From contig CAWGHD010000002.1 in the NCBI GenBank assembly GCA_963822295.1, positions 1,798,001 through 1,862,000 of the forward strand: 64,000 bases of DNA, given 5' to 3'. Below are positions 1 through 8,106 of this stretch, in pieces. Within the stretch, counting starts at the first letter, position 1, and each line of letters starts with the position of its first letter. Position numbers and translations under genes: made by a program. Origin of the DNA: VRUE01 sp963822295. GTDB taxonomy: Bacteria; Actinomycetota; Thermoleophilia; Solirubrobacterales; 70-9. Below the pieces are notes generated by a model. The model made no database searches, had not been told where the DNA came from, and was given only the letters and a program-made list of their open reading frames with translations.

Positions 1-307
1 CGACGAGCCGCGCTTCGTCAAGCAGCTGATCGCCTGGGTCGTGAAGCGGCCGCGGGTGCGGATGCTCGTCTACTACCGCGGCTTCGGCGAGGCCGGCAAC
101 CAGTACGCGCTCGGCCCCTACCCGCGGACTACGAACACGCTGCGGCTCAAGGTGCGGCGCCCGAGCTTCCTCTCGACCGCCGAATACAACGCCGGCACCC
201 TGCCGCCGCTGCCGCCGAAGGTGAAAACGCCGCCTCCCACTCCAACGCCGCCGCCCGAACCGGCTCCGACGCCGCCGCCCGAAGAAGTCCCCCCGACCAC
301 GCCGTAA
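1..307 (+). CDS. C-terminal part of a secreted or surface protein with a proline-rich tail (5' end outside window)
   Basis: The reading frame is open from the window edge, so only the last ~101 residues are seen. A block with basic and aromatic residues (PRVRMLVYYRGFGE, then ALGPYP and LKVRRPSF) is followed by a low-complexity tail rich in Pro, Thr and Glu (PPPTPTPPPEPAPTPPPEE). Such a tail is typical of a cell-wall-spanning or linker segment. The folded part resembles C-termini of secreted glycoside-hydrolase-like proteins of this group of actinobacteria, but that is recollection and not a domain match. It converges on groEL, with a palindromic repeat and a terminator hairpin between the stops. 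The function cannot be assigned from this fragment. Confidence 0.6.
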   Translation, partial: DEPRFVKQLIAWVVKRPRVRMLVYYRGFGEAGNQYALGPYPRTTNTLRLKVRRPSFLSTAEYNAGTLPPLPPKVKTPPPTPTPPPEPAPTPPPEEVPPTTP

Positions 308-313
308 CCCAGA

Positions 314-358
314 ATCCCATCAAGTTCGCCATGCATCGCATGGCAAAGTTGATGGGAT
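314..358. repeat. Imperfect palindromic repeat, copy 1
   Basis: Two 21-base arms around the 3-base loop ATC, with two mismatches between the arms. A second, perfect copy with the same core and loop lies at 13364-13412. It sits between the convergent stops of the first gene and groEL. It could serve as a bidirectional terminator or be a REP-like dispersed element. Confidence 0.75.
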
Positions 359-366
359 CTGAAAGA

Positions 367-396
367 GGAAGGGCCCGGCAATTGCCGGGCCCTTCC
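367..396 (-). terminator. Intrinsic terminator after groEL
   Basis: Perfect 13-base GC-rich arms (GGAAGGGCCCGGC and its complement) around the loop AATT, 64 bases past the groEL stop. On the minus strand the hairpin is followed by a pyrimidine-rich CTCTTTC. The near symmetry means it could also stop plus-strand transcripts. Confidence 0.75.
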
Positions 397-459
397 GAAA
401 GTCACTCGCCTGTTGCGACGAGCTTACGCCGACGAGCCGATCCGGCCCGCGCGGCGTGA

Positions 460-2100
460 CTACATCATCCCGCCCATGTCGGGCATGCCGCCGGGCATTC
501 CGCCGCCGGCGCCGCCCTCTTCGGGCGGCTCGGCGATGATCGCCTCGGTGACCAGGATGTTCTTGGCGATCGACGCGGCGTTCTCGAGCGCCGAGCGGGT
601 CACCTTGGTCGGGTCGATGACGCCGGCCTTGATCAGGTCGCCGTACTCGCCCGTGGCCGCGTTGAGGCCTTCACCCGGTTTCAGCTCCCGGACCTTGTTG
701 ACGACGACCGAGCCCTCCAGGCCGGAGTTCTCGGCGATCTGGCGGAGCGGCTCCTCGAGCGAGCGGTGGACGATCCTCGCCCCCGTCTGCTCATCTGCCT
801 CATCGCCGATCTTGGTCGGGTCGAGGCCTTCCTGGGCGTTCAGCAGGGCGACGCCGCCGCCCGGCACGACACCTTCCTCGAGCGCCGCACGGGTCGCCTG
901 GAGGGCGTCCTCGACGCGGTGCTTTTTCTCCTTCATCTCGGTCTCGGTGGCGGCGCCGACCTTGACGACGGCGACACCCCCGGCGAGCTTCGCGAGACGC
1001 TCCTGGAGCTTCTCGCGATCGAAGTCGGAGTCGGTGTTGTCGACTTCCGATTTGATCTGCTTGATCCGGCCCTTGATCCCCTCGGGATCGCCGGAGCCGT
1101 CGATGATCGTCGTCGTGTCCTTGGAGACGACGACGCGACGGGCCTTGCCGAGCTGCTCGATCGAGGTGTTCTCGAGTTTGAGGCCCATCTCCTCGGTGAT
1201 CACCTCACCGCCGGTCAGGATCGAGATGTCCTCGAGCATCCGCTTGCGGCGGTCGCCGAATCCCGGCGCCTTGACGGCGACACCGGTGAAGGTGCCCCGC
1301 AGCTTGTTGACGACGAGCGTCGCGAGGCACTCGCCCTCGACGTCCTCGGCGACGATCAGCAACGGCTTGCCACCCTGCATGACCGCCTCGAGCACCGGCA
1401 GGATGTCCCGCACGGAGCCGATTTTCTGGTTGGCGATCAGGATGTAGGGGTCCTCCAGCACCGCCTCCATGCGGTCCTGGTCGGTGACCATGTACGGGGA
1501 GATGTAGCCCTTGTCGAACTGCATCCCCTCGGTGAACTCCAGCTCCATGCCGAAGGTCTGGCCCTCCTCGACGTTGACGACGCCGTCTTTGCCGACTTTC
1601 TCGATCGCGTCGGCGATCACGTTGCCGATCTCGTCGTCGCCGGCGGAGATCGCGGCGACACGGGCGATCTGCTCCTTGCCGGCAACCTCCTTCGACTGCT
1701 TCTCGCGCAGGTTGTCGACGACCTCGCCGACCGCCTGCTCGATGCCGCGGCGCAGGGCCAGCGGGTTGGCGCCGGCGGCCACGTTCTTCAGCCCCTGGCG
1801 GACGATGATCTGGGCCAGCAGCGTCGCCGTCGTCGTGCCGTCGCCGGCGACGTCGTTGGTCGCCGTGGCGACCTCGCGGACGAGCTGGGCGCCCTGGTTT
1901 TCGAAGACGTCCTCGACCTCGACCTCACGGGCGATGGTGACTCCGTCGTTGGTGATCGTCGGCGCGCCGAACTTCTTGTCGAGCACGACGTAACGGCCTT
2001 TCGGGCCGAGGGTCACCTTGACCGCGTCGGCAACTGCGTCGACGCCGCCCTGGAGAGCCCCTCGGGCCTCCTCGCTGAACTTCAGCTCCTTGTGAGCCAT
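460..2100 (-). CDS. groL: 60 kDa chaperonin GroEL
   Basis: ATP-driven cytoplasmic folding chamber that works with GroES. The 546-residue length is standard. The ATP-binding motif GDGTTTAT is at residues 86-93 and the family signature region GGGVALLNA is present in the last third. The protein ends in a Gly-Met-rich tail (GGMPGGMPDMGGMM), the form seen in the canonical chaperonin rather than in His-tailed GroEL1 paralogues of other actinobacteria. A strong Shine-Dalgarno AAGGAGG lies 10 bases before the ATG. It is the second gene of a groES-groEL pair 52 bases apart, so it shares the CIRCE control upstream of groES. Confidence 0.98.
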   Translation of the reverse strand: MAHKELKFSEEARGALQGGVDAVADAVKVTLGPKGRYVVLDKKFGAPTITNDGVTIAREVEVEDVFENQGAQLVREVATATNDVAGDGTTTATLLAQIIVRQGLKNVAAGANPLALRRGIEQAVGEVVDNLREKQSKEVAGKEQIARVAAISAGDDEIGNVIADAIEKVGKDGVVNVEEGQTFGMELEFTEGMQFDKGYISPYMVTDQDRMEAVLEDPYILIANQKIGSVRDILPVLEAVMQGGKPLLIVAEDVEGECLATLVVNKLRGTFTGVAVKAPGFGDRRKRMLEDISILTGGEVITEEMGLKLENTSIEQLGKARRVVVSKDTTTIIDGSGDPEGIKGRIKQIKSEVDNTDSDFDREKLQERLAKLAGGVAVVKVGAATETEMKEKKHRVEDALQATRAALEEGVVPGGGVALLNAQEGLDPTKIGDEADEQTGARIVHRSLEEPLRQIAENSGLEGSVVVNKVRELKPGEGLNAATGEYGDLIKAGVIDPTKVTRSALENAASIAKNILVTEAIIAEPPEEGGAGGGMPGGMPDMGGMM

Positions 2101-2152
2101 TGCTTTCAGTCCTCCTTGGTTCTTCTAAGTCCGTTTTCTGGCGATCTCAGTC

Positions 2153-2443
2153 TCAACCGAGCTTCGCGAGGACGTCCGACTCGCGCAACACGAGCAGCTC
2201 CTCGTCTTCGACCGTGACCTCGGTGCCGCCGTATTTGGAGTAGAGGACCTCGTCGCCTGCGGCGACGTCGAGCGGGATGCGCTTCTCCCCGTCCTCGTCC
2301 CATCTGCCGTCGCCCACTGCGACGACCTTTCCCTTCTGCGGCTTCTCTTTGGCCGTATCGGGGAGGACGATTCCGCTCGCGGTCGTCTCCTCCTCATCGA
2401 TCGGCTTGACGATCAGCCGGTCCCCGAGGGGCTTCAGCTTCAT
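2153..2443 (-). CDS. groS: 10 kDa co-chaperonin GroES
   Basis: Heptameric lid of the GroEL chamber. The 96-residue length is standard. It begins MKLKPLGDRLIVKP, the conserved GroES opening. The mobile-loop segment (DEEETTASGIVLPD) and the later VLYSKYGGTEV motif are both present. A Shine-Dalgarno GGAGG at 2451-2455 fixes the ATG start. It leads the groES-groEL operon, and a perfect CIRCE inverted repeat lies 85 bases upstream, so heat-shock repression by HrcA is expected. No hrcA gene is in the window. Confidence 0.98.
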   Translation of the reverse strand: MKLKPLGDRLIVKPIDEEETTASGIVLPDTAKEKPQKGKVVAVGDGRWDEDGEKRIPLDVAAGDEVLYSKYGGTEVTVEDEELLVLRESDVLAKLG

Positions 2444-2527
2444 CCGTGAACCTCCGTTATCGGTCGGTGTATTACTGGTTTAAGGTCGGAAATCGCACCC
2501 TGAAGCCAATTCCTGGCCTAGATGCGA

Positions 2528-2554
2528 TTGGCACTCTCATCACGTGAGTGCCAA
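2528..2554 (-). promoter_or_regulatory. CIRCE operator (HrcA binding site) of groES-groEL
   Basis: TTGGCACTC, nine bases, GAGTGCCAA: a perfect 9-9-9 inverted repeat that differs from the textbook CIRCE consensus (TTAGCACTC-N9-GAGTGCTAA) by one symmetric base pair. It lies in the 141-base gap upstream of groES. A minus-strand TATCTT (2565-2570) just upstream could be the -10 box, which would put CIRCE at the start of the transcript as usual. Confidence 0.93.
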
Positions 2555-2584
2555 GTCGCCCATAAAGATACCGATTGGGGCGCT

Positions 2585-3058
2585 TCAGCCGCTGGCCAGT
2601 AGGCGACAGCCGAGCAGATCGGCGATCCCCTCGCCCCCGCGGGCCATCACCCAGTCGTGGTTCCACTCGAAGACCGGGCGGGCGACGGGGGCGATCAGGT
2701 TCATCCACGCCCTCGTGGTCGAGACGTTCCACTCGTAGAGGACCGCGGTGCGGCCATGCCGCTCGAAGAGGCGCCAGCGGCCCACCCCGGCCAGCTCGCC
2801 GACGGCGTCCGCCTCCATCAGGTGCGGCCGCTCGACCCGCGTGGTCGTCACCTCGAACTCGACCCGGTAGGGCAGGAGGCTCTTCCAGACCATCCGCGAG
2901 ACGGCGCCCACCCCGCCGTCGTCGCCGGGGTTCCGTTCCTCGACCTCCTCGACCCCTCGCCACCATTGCGGCCAGCTGCGCTGGTCGTAGATCGCCTCCC
3001 AGACCGGCTCGCGGGGGGACTCCAGGAGCCAGGTCGTCAGGAACCTGTAATCGGCCAT
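2585..3058 (-). CDS. SRPBCC-family (polyketide cyclase/START-like) protein
   Basis: The 157 residues match the SRPBCC helix-grip fold. An N-terminal segment with ESPREPVWEAIYD is followed by SWPQWWRGV, the usual 'edge' motif of these ligand-binding proteins. Alternating beta strands and a long C-terminal helix follow. Members bind lipids or other small hydrophobic molecules, and the ligand cannot be told from the sequence. There is no signal peptide, so it is cytoplasmic. The start is 11 bases after the stop of the ASCH gene in the same direction, so the two are probably co-transcribed. The gene ends before the CIRCE region. Confidence 0.82.
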   Translation of the reverse strand: MADYRFLTTWLLESPREPVWEAIYDQRSWPQWWRGVEEVEERNPGDDGGVGAVSRMVWKSLLPYRVEFEVTTTRVERPHLMEADAVGELAGVGRWRLFERHGRTAVLYEWNVSTTRAWMNLIAPVARPVFEWNHDWVMARGGEGIADLLGCRLLASG

Positions 3059-3069
3059 CCGCGCCCCGC

Positions 3070-3474
3070 CTAGTTGTGGCTCGGCGTCTCTCCGTTGCCG
3101 AAGTGGGCCTCGGGCGGCTCGACGATCTGCGAGAAGCGGATCACCGTGATCACGTCGTCGGGAGCGACCGGCCGGCTGTAGATCTGCTCGAGGAAGTTGA
3201 TCTCGTCCTCGACCCGCCGGAACTCCGGGTTGTCGTGCTCGATGTCGCGCCGCGAGAGCTCGGAGACCTTCTTGACCTCGACGTCGTCGATCACCGCCGA
3301 GAAGATCTTCTGCCGCGGGCTGTGGCGGAAGCCGACCGTGACCCAGACGACCATGCCGCGCTCGTACTTGTTGCTCTTGTCGCCCAGCCGGATGGTCGCC
3401 GTCTTGCGCCCGCGCTTGAGCTGATCGACGAAGACAGCCGAGTAGAAGTTGAGTACGTAAGTGCCGCCCCGCAT
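3070..3474 (-). CDS. ASCH-domain protein
   Basis: A 134-residue protein covering one ASCH beta-barrel, a PUA-like fold thought to bind RNA or nucleotides. The characteristic pattern is visible: RGRKTATIRLGDKS near residues 22-35, then a turn with YERGMVVWVTVG, then VEVKKVSEL. The frame is open far upstream, but beyond the ATG at 3474 it only reads the antisense of the RTX genes, so this ATG is the sensible start. A TACGCT hexamer 9 bases upstream of it fits a leaderless promoter. It probably forms an operon with the SRPBCC gene downstream. Confidence 0.82.
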   Translation of the reverse strand: MRGGTYVLNFYSAVFVDQLKRGRKTATIRLGDKSNKYERGMVVWVTVGFRHSPRQKIFSAVIDDVEVKKVSELSRRDIEHDNPEFRRVEDEINFLEQIYSRPVAPDDVITVIRFSQIVEPPEAHFGNGETPSHN

Positions 3475-3483
3475 CGCGGTGCG

Positions 3484-3489
3484 AGCGTA
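3484..3489 (-). promoter_or_regulatory. -10-like hexamer TACGCT before the ASCH gene
   Basis: TANNNT hexamer 9 bases before the ATG at 3474; consistent with a leaderless transcript. No clear -35 is visible. Confidence 0.4.
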
Positions 3490-3582
3490 TCCGACCGGCG
3501 AAAGGTTGGGTGATCCTGGGGTCGGACGTGTGTTGGAAAGCTCAAGGAGCAGTCGTTTCGTGTCGATCACCGAGGGGACTCC

Positions 3583-5493
3583 ATGGGTATGCCCAGAACC
3601 AGAATCCACCTCCTGCTCGCCGGCCTCGCGGCCGGCGCCGCGTTCCTCGTCCCCGCCGTCGGGCAGGCGTCGGCGGCGAGCTGCGCCGGGAAGCACGCGA
3701 CGATCGTCGGAACTCCCGGCAACGACAGGATCGTCGGCAAGGGGGCGAGCGACGTGATCTTCGGCGGCGGCGGCAACGACCGCATCACCGGCGGCCCGAA
3801 CGGCAACGACACGATCTGCGGAGGCGACGGCGACGACACGATCGTCGGCGGCAAGGGCTTCGACTCGCTGCACGGCGACTCGGGCGACGACAAGCTCGAC
3901 GGCGGCACCGGAAGCGACGAGCTCCAGGGCGGTGAGGGTGACGACACGCTCACCGGCGACAAGGGCGGCGACGGTCTCTACGGCGACGGCGGCGACGACC
4001 GGATGGTCGGCGACAAGGGCCCGGACCGGATCTTCGCCGGCGCCGGCGACGACCTCCTGATCGGCGGCAAGGGGCCCGACACGCTCAAGGGCGGCCCCGA
4101 CGACGACTCGCTGTTCGCCGGCAAGGCGAGCGACCGTGTGGTCGAGGGCGAGGCCGGCGACGACCGCGTGATCGGCGGCCGGGGCAACGACACCCTCAGC
4201 GGCGGGCCCGGCGAGGACAGCGTCGCCGGCGGCCTCGGCGACGACGGCCTCGACGGCGACGGCGACTCGGACCTGCTGACCGGCGGCCACGGCCGCGACG
4301 ACATGAACGGCGGCGAGGGCGAGGGCGACATCCTGCGCGGCGACATCGGCTTCGACAAGATTGAAGGCGGCGGCGGGGCACGCGACATAGCCTCGTTCTC
4401 GACGGCGGCGGAGGCGGTCCAGGCCGACCTCGCCGCGGGCACCGCCTACGGCGACGGCCGCGACACGATCGGCCCCGGGACCGAGGACCTGGTCGGCTCG
4501 GCCTACCCCGACACGCTGTTCGGCAACTCCGGCCCGAACCGGATCGACGGCGGCCCGGGATATGACGAGCTCAACGGCCGCGGCGGCGGCGACCAGCTGC
4601 TCGGCGGCCCCGACGGCGCCGACTGCAGCGCGGCCGCGGTGAGCGAATTCTGCGAGCAGCCAGAGACCCTCGGGGTGGGCACCGTGGTCGTCTACAGCCG
4701 CAGTCTCGACGGCGCTAACACCCTCGCGGTGCGCGGAGTCGACGCGGCAGACGGCCTCCGCGTCTCCTTCGCCGGCGGCAGGCTGGTGGTCAGCAACAGC
4801 CTGGCCGCGATCCCCGCCGCGAACGTGACCGGCTGCGACGCCGACGGCTCGTCGGCCGCCTGTCCGGGCGACGCCCGCTTCCTTCTCGTCGACGCCGGCT
4901 CGGGCGCCGATCGCGTCGATATCGAGGCCAGCGTCCCGTCCTCCCTGGAAGCCCGGATCGCCGGGGGGCCGGGAGCCGACGATCTCAACGGAGGCGACGG
5001 CAGCGACGTGATCGAGGCCGGCGACGACTCCGACCCCGACCGCCTCGTCGGCGGCGCCGGAGACGACGCCCTGATCGGCGCCCGCACCGACACCCACATC
5101 CCGTTCGGCAGCGGCAGGAGCACGCTGATCGGCGGGCTGGGAGCCGACGTGATGGTCGGCGGCGACCCCTGCGACGGCGACCTCTTCGACGGCGGGGCGG
5201 GCAACGACAACGCCAACTTCTTCCGCTTGACCCCGGGCGTCAGGGCCCAGATCGGCGGCGCCGTCACCCGCGAGGGAGGGGCCTGCAGTCCGGGCCAGAT
5301 CGATGGCTCGGTCGAGACGATCGAGGGCTCCCCCGGTCCCGACGTCCTGATCGGCAGCCAGAACGGCGACACCCTGATCGGCAAGAGCGGCGACGACGAC
5401 CTCTTCGGGCGGGGGGGCAACGACAAGCTCTCCGGCGGGCCGGGCAACGACCGCCTGGTCGGCGGCCCCGGGCACGACAGCGAACACCAGTAG
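3583..5493 (+). CDS. Secreted RTX-type (GGxGxD nonapeptide repeat) calcium-binding protein
   Basis: 636 residues. An N-terminal signal peptide (basic MGMPRTR, a hydrophobic stretch, then AxA before residue ~31) directs Sec export. Two blocks of hemolysin-type GGxGxDxxx repeats, about residues 40-285 and 440-632, should form Ca2+-filled parallel beta-rolls. The middle (~290-430) is a non-repeat beta-rich region that includes a Cys pair. No catalytic domain is recognised, so it is probably a structural or adhesive surface protein. It has a Shine-Dalgarno (GAGGGG) before the ATG. It is followed after 55 bases by a paralogue. Unlike classical RTX toxins it has a Sec signal, and no type I secretion genes are nearby. 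Confidence 0.87.
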   Translation: MGMPRTRIHLLLAGLAAGAAFLVPAVGQASAASCAGKHATIVGTPGNDRIVGKGASDVIFGGGGNDRITGGPNGNDTICGGDGDDTIVGGKGFDSLHGDSGDDKLDGGTGSDELQGGEGDDTLTGDKGGDGLYGDGGDDRMVGDKGPDRIFAGAGDDLLIGGKGPDTLKGGPDDDSLFAGKASDRVVEGEAGDDRVIGGRGNDTLSGGPGEDSVAGGLGDDGLDGDGDSDLLTGGHGRDDMNGGEGEGDILRGDIGFDKIEGGGGARDIASFSTAAEAVQADLAAGTAYGDGRDTIGPGTEDLVGSAYPDTLFGNSGPNRIDGGPGYDELNGRGGGDQLLGGPDGADCSAAAVSEFCEQPETLGVGTVVVYSRSLDGANTLAVRGVDAADGLRVSFAGGRLVVSNSLAAIPAANVTGCDADGSSAACPGDARFLLVDAGSGADRVDIEASVPSSLEARIAGGPGADDLNGGDGSDVIEAGDDSDPDRLVGGAGDDALIGARTDTHIPFGSGRSTLIGGLGADVMVGGDPCDGDLFDGGAGNDNANFFRLTPGVRAQIGGAVTREGGACSPGQIDGSVETIEGSPGPDVLIGSQNGDTLIGKSGDDDLFGRGGNDKLSGGPGNDRLVGGPGHDSEHQ

Positions 5494-5548
5494 TCGCAAC
5501 CCAGAAGTGGGGTTGCAGGCACGCGCCGAAGTTGGCAATCTGCCTGGG

Positions 5549-7414
5549 ATGCCGCTTAGCAATCCTCGTGGGAGGAGGAGCAGGGCTCTCCTCCTCGCCG
5601 CAACGCTCCTCGCTGCGCTCACGACCGTCCTGATGCTGACGGCGACCGCGCCGGCGGCTCCCAGCTGCCTCGGCAAAAAGGCGACGATCGTCTCCGGGAA
5701 GTCGGTGATCGTCGGCAAAAAGGCCCACGACGTGATCGTCGTGCTCGGCGGCGGCAAGCACACCGTCCGCGGCGGCGGCGGCAACGACCGGATCTGCGGC
5801 GGCAGCGGCGACGACCGGCTGCTCGGCGAAAAAGGCTCGGACCGGATCGACGGCGGCGAGGGCAACGACACGGTCCTCGGCGACCGCGGAGCCGACAAGC
5901 TCAGCGGCGGTGGCGGAGCCGACTACCTCGACGGCCAGAAGGGGAGCGACGAGATCGACGGCGGCGCCGGGGACGGCGACCGGCTCTTCGGCGACAAGGG
6001 CAACGACACGATGGACGGCGGCCCGGGCAACGGCGACAACCTCGACGGTGGGCTCGGCGACGAGAAACTGATGACCGGCGGCGAGGGCGACGGCGACATC
6101 GTGGTCGGCAACCTCGGCACGGACAACCTCAGCGGCGGGCCCGGCAACCACGACATCGTCCGCGGGGACGGCGGGATCGACACGATCGACGGCGGCGGCG
6201 GCAGCGAGGACATCGCCTCCTTCGCGACCTCGCCGAAGCCGGGAGTCGTCGTCAGCCTCGCCGCGGGCACCGCGACCGGCGACGGCCACGACACGATCAG
6301 CAACATCGACGACGTCGTCGGCTCTCCCTTCAACGACACCCTGACGGGCGACGGGAACCCGAACCGGATCGACGGCGGGCCGGGCAACGACGCGCTCCAG
6401 GGCGGCGGCGGTTCGGATTTCGGCTTCGGCGGCCCCGGCGCCGACAACTGCCAGAACTTCACCGAACTGAGCTCCTGCAACGACGGCTCGCCCGCGGCGA
6501 CCGAGACCGCGGTCGAGCTGAACCGCGGGCTCGACGGGGTGAGCCTGGTCGTGATCGGCCTCGGCGACGACAACCAGATCACCGTCTCCTACAACGGCGG
6601 CGCCTTCATCGTCACCGATCCGACCGGGGTCGAGGTGCGCGAAAACTCTGGCTGCACCGCATCCGGCGCGCCCGCGCCGAAGCAGCCGACCCGCGGCGGC
6701 ACCCCGGAACCGACCGGCCCCGACACCACCGCGAGCTGCCTTTCCGGGCTCGGCGTCAGCTTCATCCTGATCGACGGCGGCGGCGGCAACGACACGATCG
6801 CCGTCGGCGGCGGCATCCCGGGCTCGCTCTCGCTGCGCGTCTCCGGCGGCAACGGCGGCGACACGATCACCGGCGGGCCGGGCGACGACCTGCTCGAATC
6901 CGGCGACGAGTACTCCGGCACCTCGGGCGCCGACAGCCTCAACGGCGAAGGCGGCCAGGACGGCCTGGTCTCGGACCCGGGCGGCGACAAGATGAACGGC
7001 GGCGACGGCAACGACCTGATGGTCTCCTCGGCGGCGGTCTGCCAGGGGCACACCTTCGACGGGGGCGGCGGCCTCGACACGGTCTCCTACGCGCGCTCGA
7101 AACCGCCCGGAACCTTCGTGATGGCGCTGGGCGGCACCGGCGCCCCCTCGACCGGCTGCGGCGGCGGCGCGGCGGACTCGATCCTCGCCACGAGCGAGAG
7201 CCTCGAGGGCTCGGAGGGCAACGACAAACTGATCGGCGACACAAGCAACAACGTCCTCTTCGGGCACGGCGGAGCCGACTCGTTCATCGGCAAAGGCGGC
7301 AGCGACGCGGTCGAAGCGATCGACGGCAAGAAGGACAAGTTGATCGACTGCGGCCCGGGGGCCGACCAGGGGGCCACCAAGGACCCCTCCGACCCCACGG
7401 CCAAGAGCTGCTAG
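5549..7414 (+). CDS. Second secreted RTX-type repeat protein (paralogue of the preceding gene)
   Basis: About 621 residues from the ATG at 5549. An in-frame GTG at 5507 is possible but would put 14 extra residues before the basic signal-peptide start (MPLSNPRGRRSR). The signal sequence is followed by a conserved SCLGKKATIV segment, which aligns with SCAGKHATIV of the upstream paralogue. GGxGxDxxx repeats run through ~70-290 and ~400-600, separated by a non-repeat middle with several Cys. The architecture matches the upstream gene: repeat block, linker domain, repeat block. The tandem arrangement suggests duplication and co-expression. The function beyond Ca2+ binding and cell-surface or matrix location is unknown. 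Confidence 0.85.
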   Translation: MPLSNPRGRRSRALLLAATLLAALTTVLMLTATAPAAPSCLGKKATIVSGKSVIVGKKAHDVIVVLGGGKHTVRGGGGNDRICGGSGDDRLLGEKGSDRIDGGEGNDTVLGDRGADKLSGGGGADYLDGQKGSDEIDGGAGDGDRLFGDKGNDTMDGGPGNGDNLDGGLGDEKLMTGGEGDGDIVVGNLGTDNLSGGPGNHDIVRGDGGIDTIDGGGGSEDIASFATSPKPGVVVSLAAGTATGDGHDTISNIDDVVGSPFNDTLTGDGNPNRIDGGPGNDALQGGGGSDFGFGGPGADNCQNFTELSSCNDGSPAATETAVELNRGLDGVSLVVIGLGDDNQITVSYNGGAFIVTDPTGVEVRENSGCTASGAPAPKQPTRGGTPEPTGPDTTASCLSGLGVSFILIDGGGGNDTIAVGGGIPGSLSLRVSGGNGGDTITGGPGDDLLESGDEYSGTSGADSLNGEGGQDGLVSDPGGDKMNGGDGNDLMVSSAAVCQGHTFDGGGGLDTVSYARSKPPGTFVMALGGTGAPSTGCGGGAADSILATSESLEGSEGNDKLIGDTSNNVLFGHGGADSFIGKGGSDAVEAIDGKKDKLIDCGPGADQGATKDPSDPTAKSC

Positions 7415-7430
7415 CGGCCCCCTAGTCAAT

Positions 7431-8075
7431 CTAGGGCCGGAAACCCTCCTCGCCGAGCAGGGGAACGAACCGGCAGGGCCCGATCTCCTCGCTGCTCAGG
7501 TGCTCGCCGTCGCGGCGGAACACGGTGAGCAGGTCGGCCGGGCCGGCGGCGATCGGGACGACCAGCCTGCCCCCGTCGGCGAGCTGGTCGAGCAGGGCGC
7601 GGGGAGGGGCGGGCGCGGTCGCGTGCACGGCGATCGCGTCGAACGGAGCGCGGTCGGGAAGGCCGCGGCTGCCGTCGCCGACGACCAGCTCGACGTTCGC
7701 CGCGCCGAAGGCGGCGATCGCGCGCGAGGCGCCCTCCGCCAGGTCCGGCCGGCGCTCGATGCTCAGCACCCGCGAGACGAGCAGGGAGAGCACGCAGGCC
7801 GAGTAGCCGCTCCCGGTCCCCACCTCCAGCGCCGTCTCGTCCCCCCGCAGCGCCAGCGCCTGGCAGATCGCCGCGACGATCCACGGCTGCGAGATCGTCT
7901 GCCCCTCGCCGATCGGCAGGGCGGAGTCGTCGTAGGCGCGGCGGCGCAGGCGCTCGGGGACGAACAGCTCGCGCGGGACGGCGCCCATCGCGGCGAGCAC
8001 GCGCTCGTCCTCGATGCCGCGGCGCCACAGCTGCCGCTCGACCATCGCCGTGCGCCGCGAGGCGGGGTCCGCCAT
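7431..8075 (-). CDS. pcm: Protein-L-isoaspartate O-methyltransferase
   Basis: Cytoplasmic SAM-dependent repair enzyme that methylates isoaspartyl residues in aged proteins. The 214-residue length is usual. Family landmarks are visible: MVERQLWRRGI near the N-terminus, VPRELFVPE, IGEGQTISQPWIVA (the substrate-binding signature) and the SAM motif ALEVGTGSGYSACVL. It is the last gene of a minus-strand run lhr - crp-like - pcm with gaps of about 30 bases, so co-transcription is likely. Confidence 0.95.
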   Translation of the reverse strand: MADPASRRTAMVERQLWRRGIEDERVLAAMGAVPRELFVPERLRRRAYDDSALPIGEGQTISQPWIVAAICQALALRGDETALEVGTGSGYSACVLSLLVSRVLSIERRPDLAEGASRAIAAFGAANVELVVGDGSRGLPDRAPFDAIAVHATAPAPPRALLDQLADGGRLVVPIAAGPADLLTVFRRDGEHLSSEEIGPCRFVPLLGEEGFRP

Positions 8076-8106
8076 CGCTAGCTCGGCGCGCCGCGCATTC
8101 CCGCGC

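Noticed and set aside
5496..5516. Hairpin GCAACCC/GGGTTGC between the two RTX genes as a terminator
   Set aside because: Only 7-base arms and no T-run; too weak to claim, and the genes may be co-transcribed through it.
3474..5898. A ~940-codon minus-strand frame joined to the ASCH domain, and a similar one at 5264-7429
   Set aside because: They are antisense to the RTX repeats; the repeated GGxGxD codons leave Val/Ala/Asp-rich open frames on the other strand. Only the ASCH part has family motifs.
3700..7300. Tandem DNA repeats or a CRISPR array
   Set aside because: The periodicity is 27 bases coding GGxGxD nonapeptides with variable codons; no uniform spacers and repeats.
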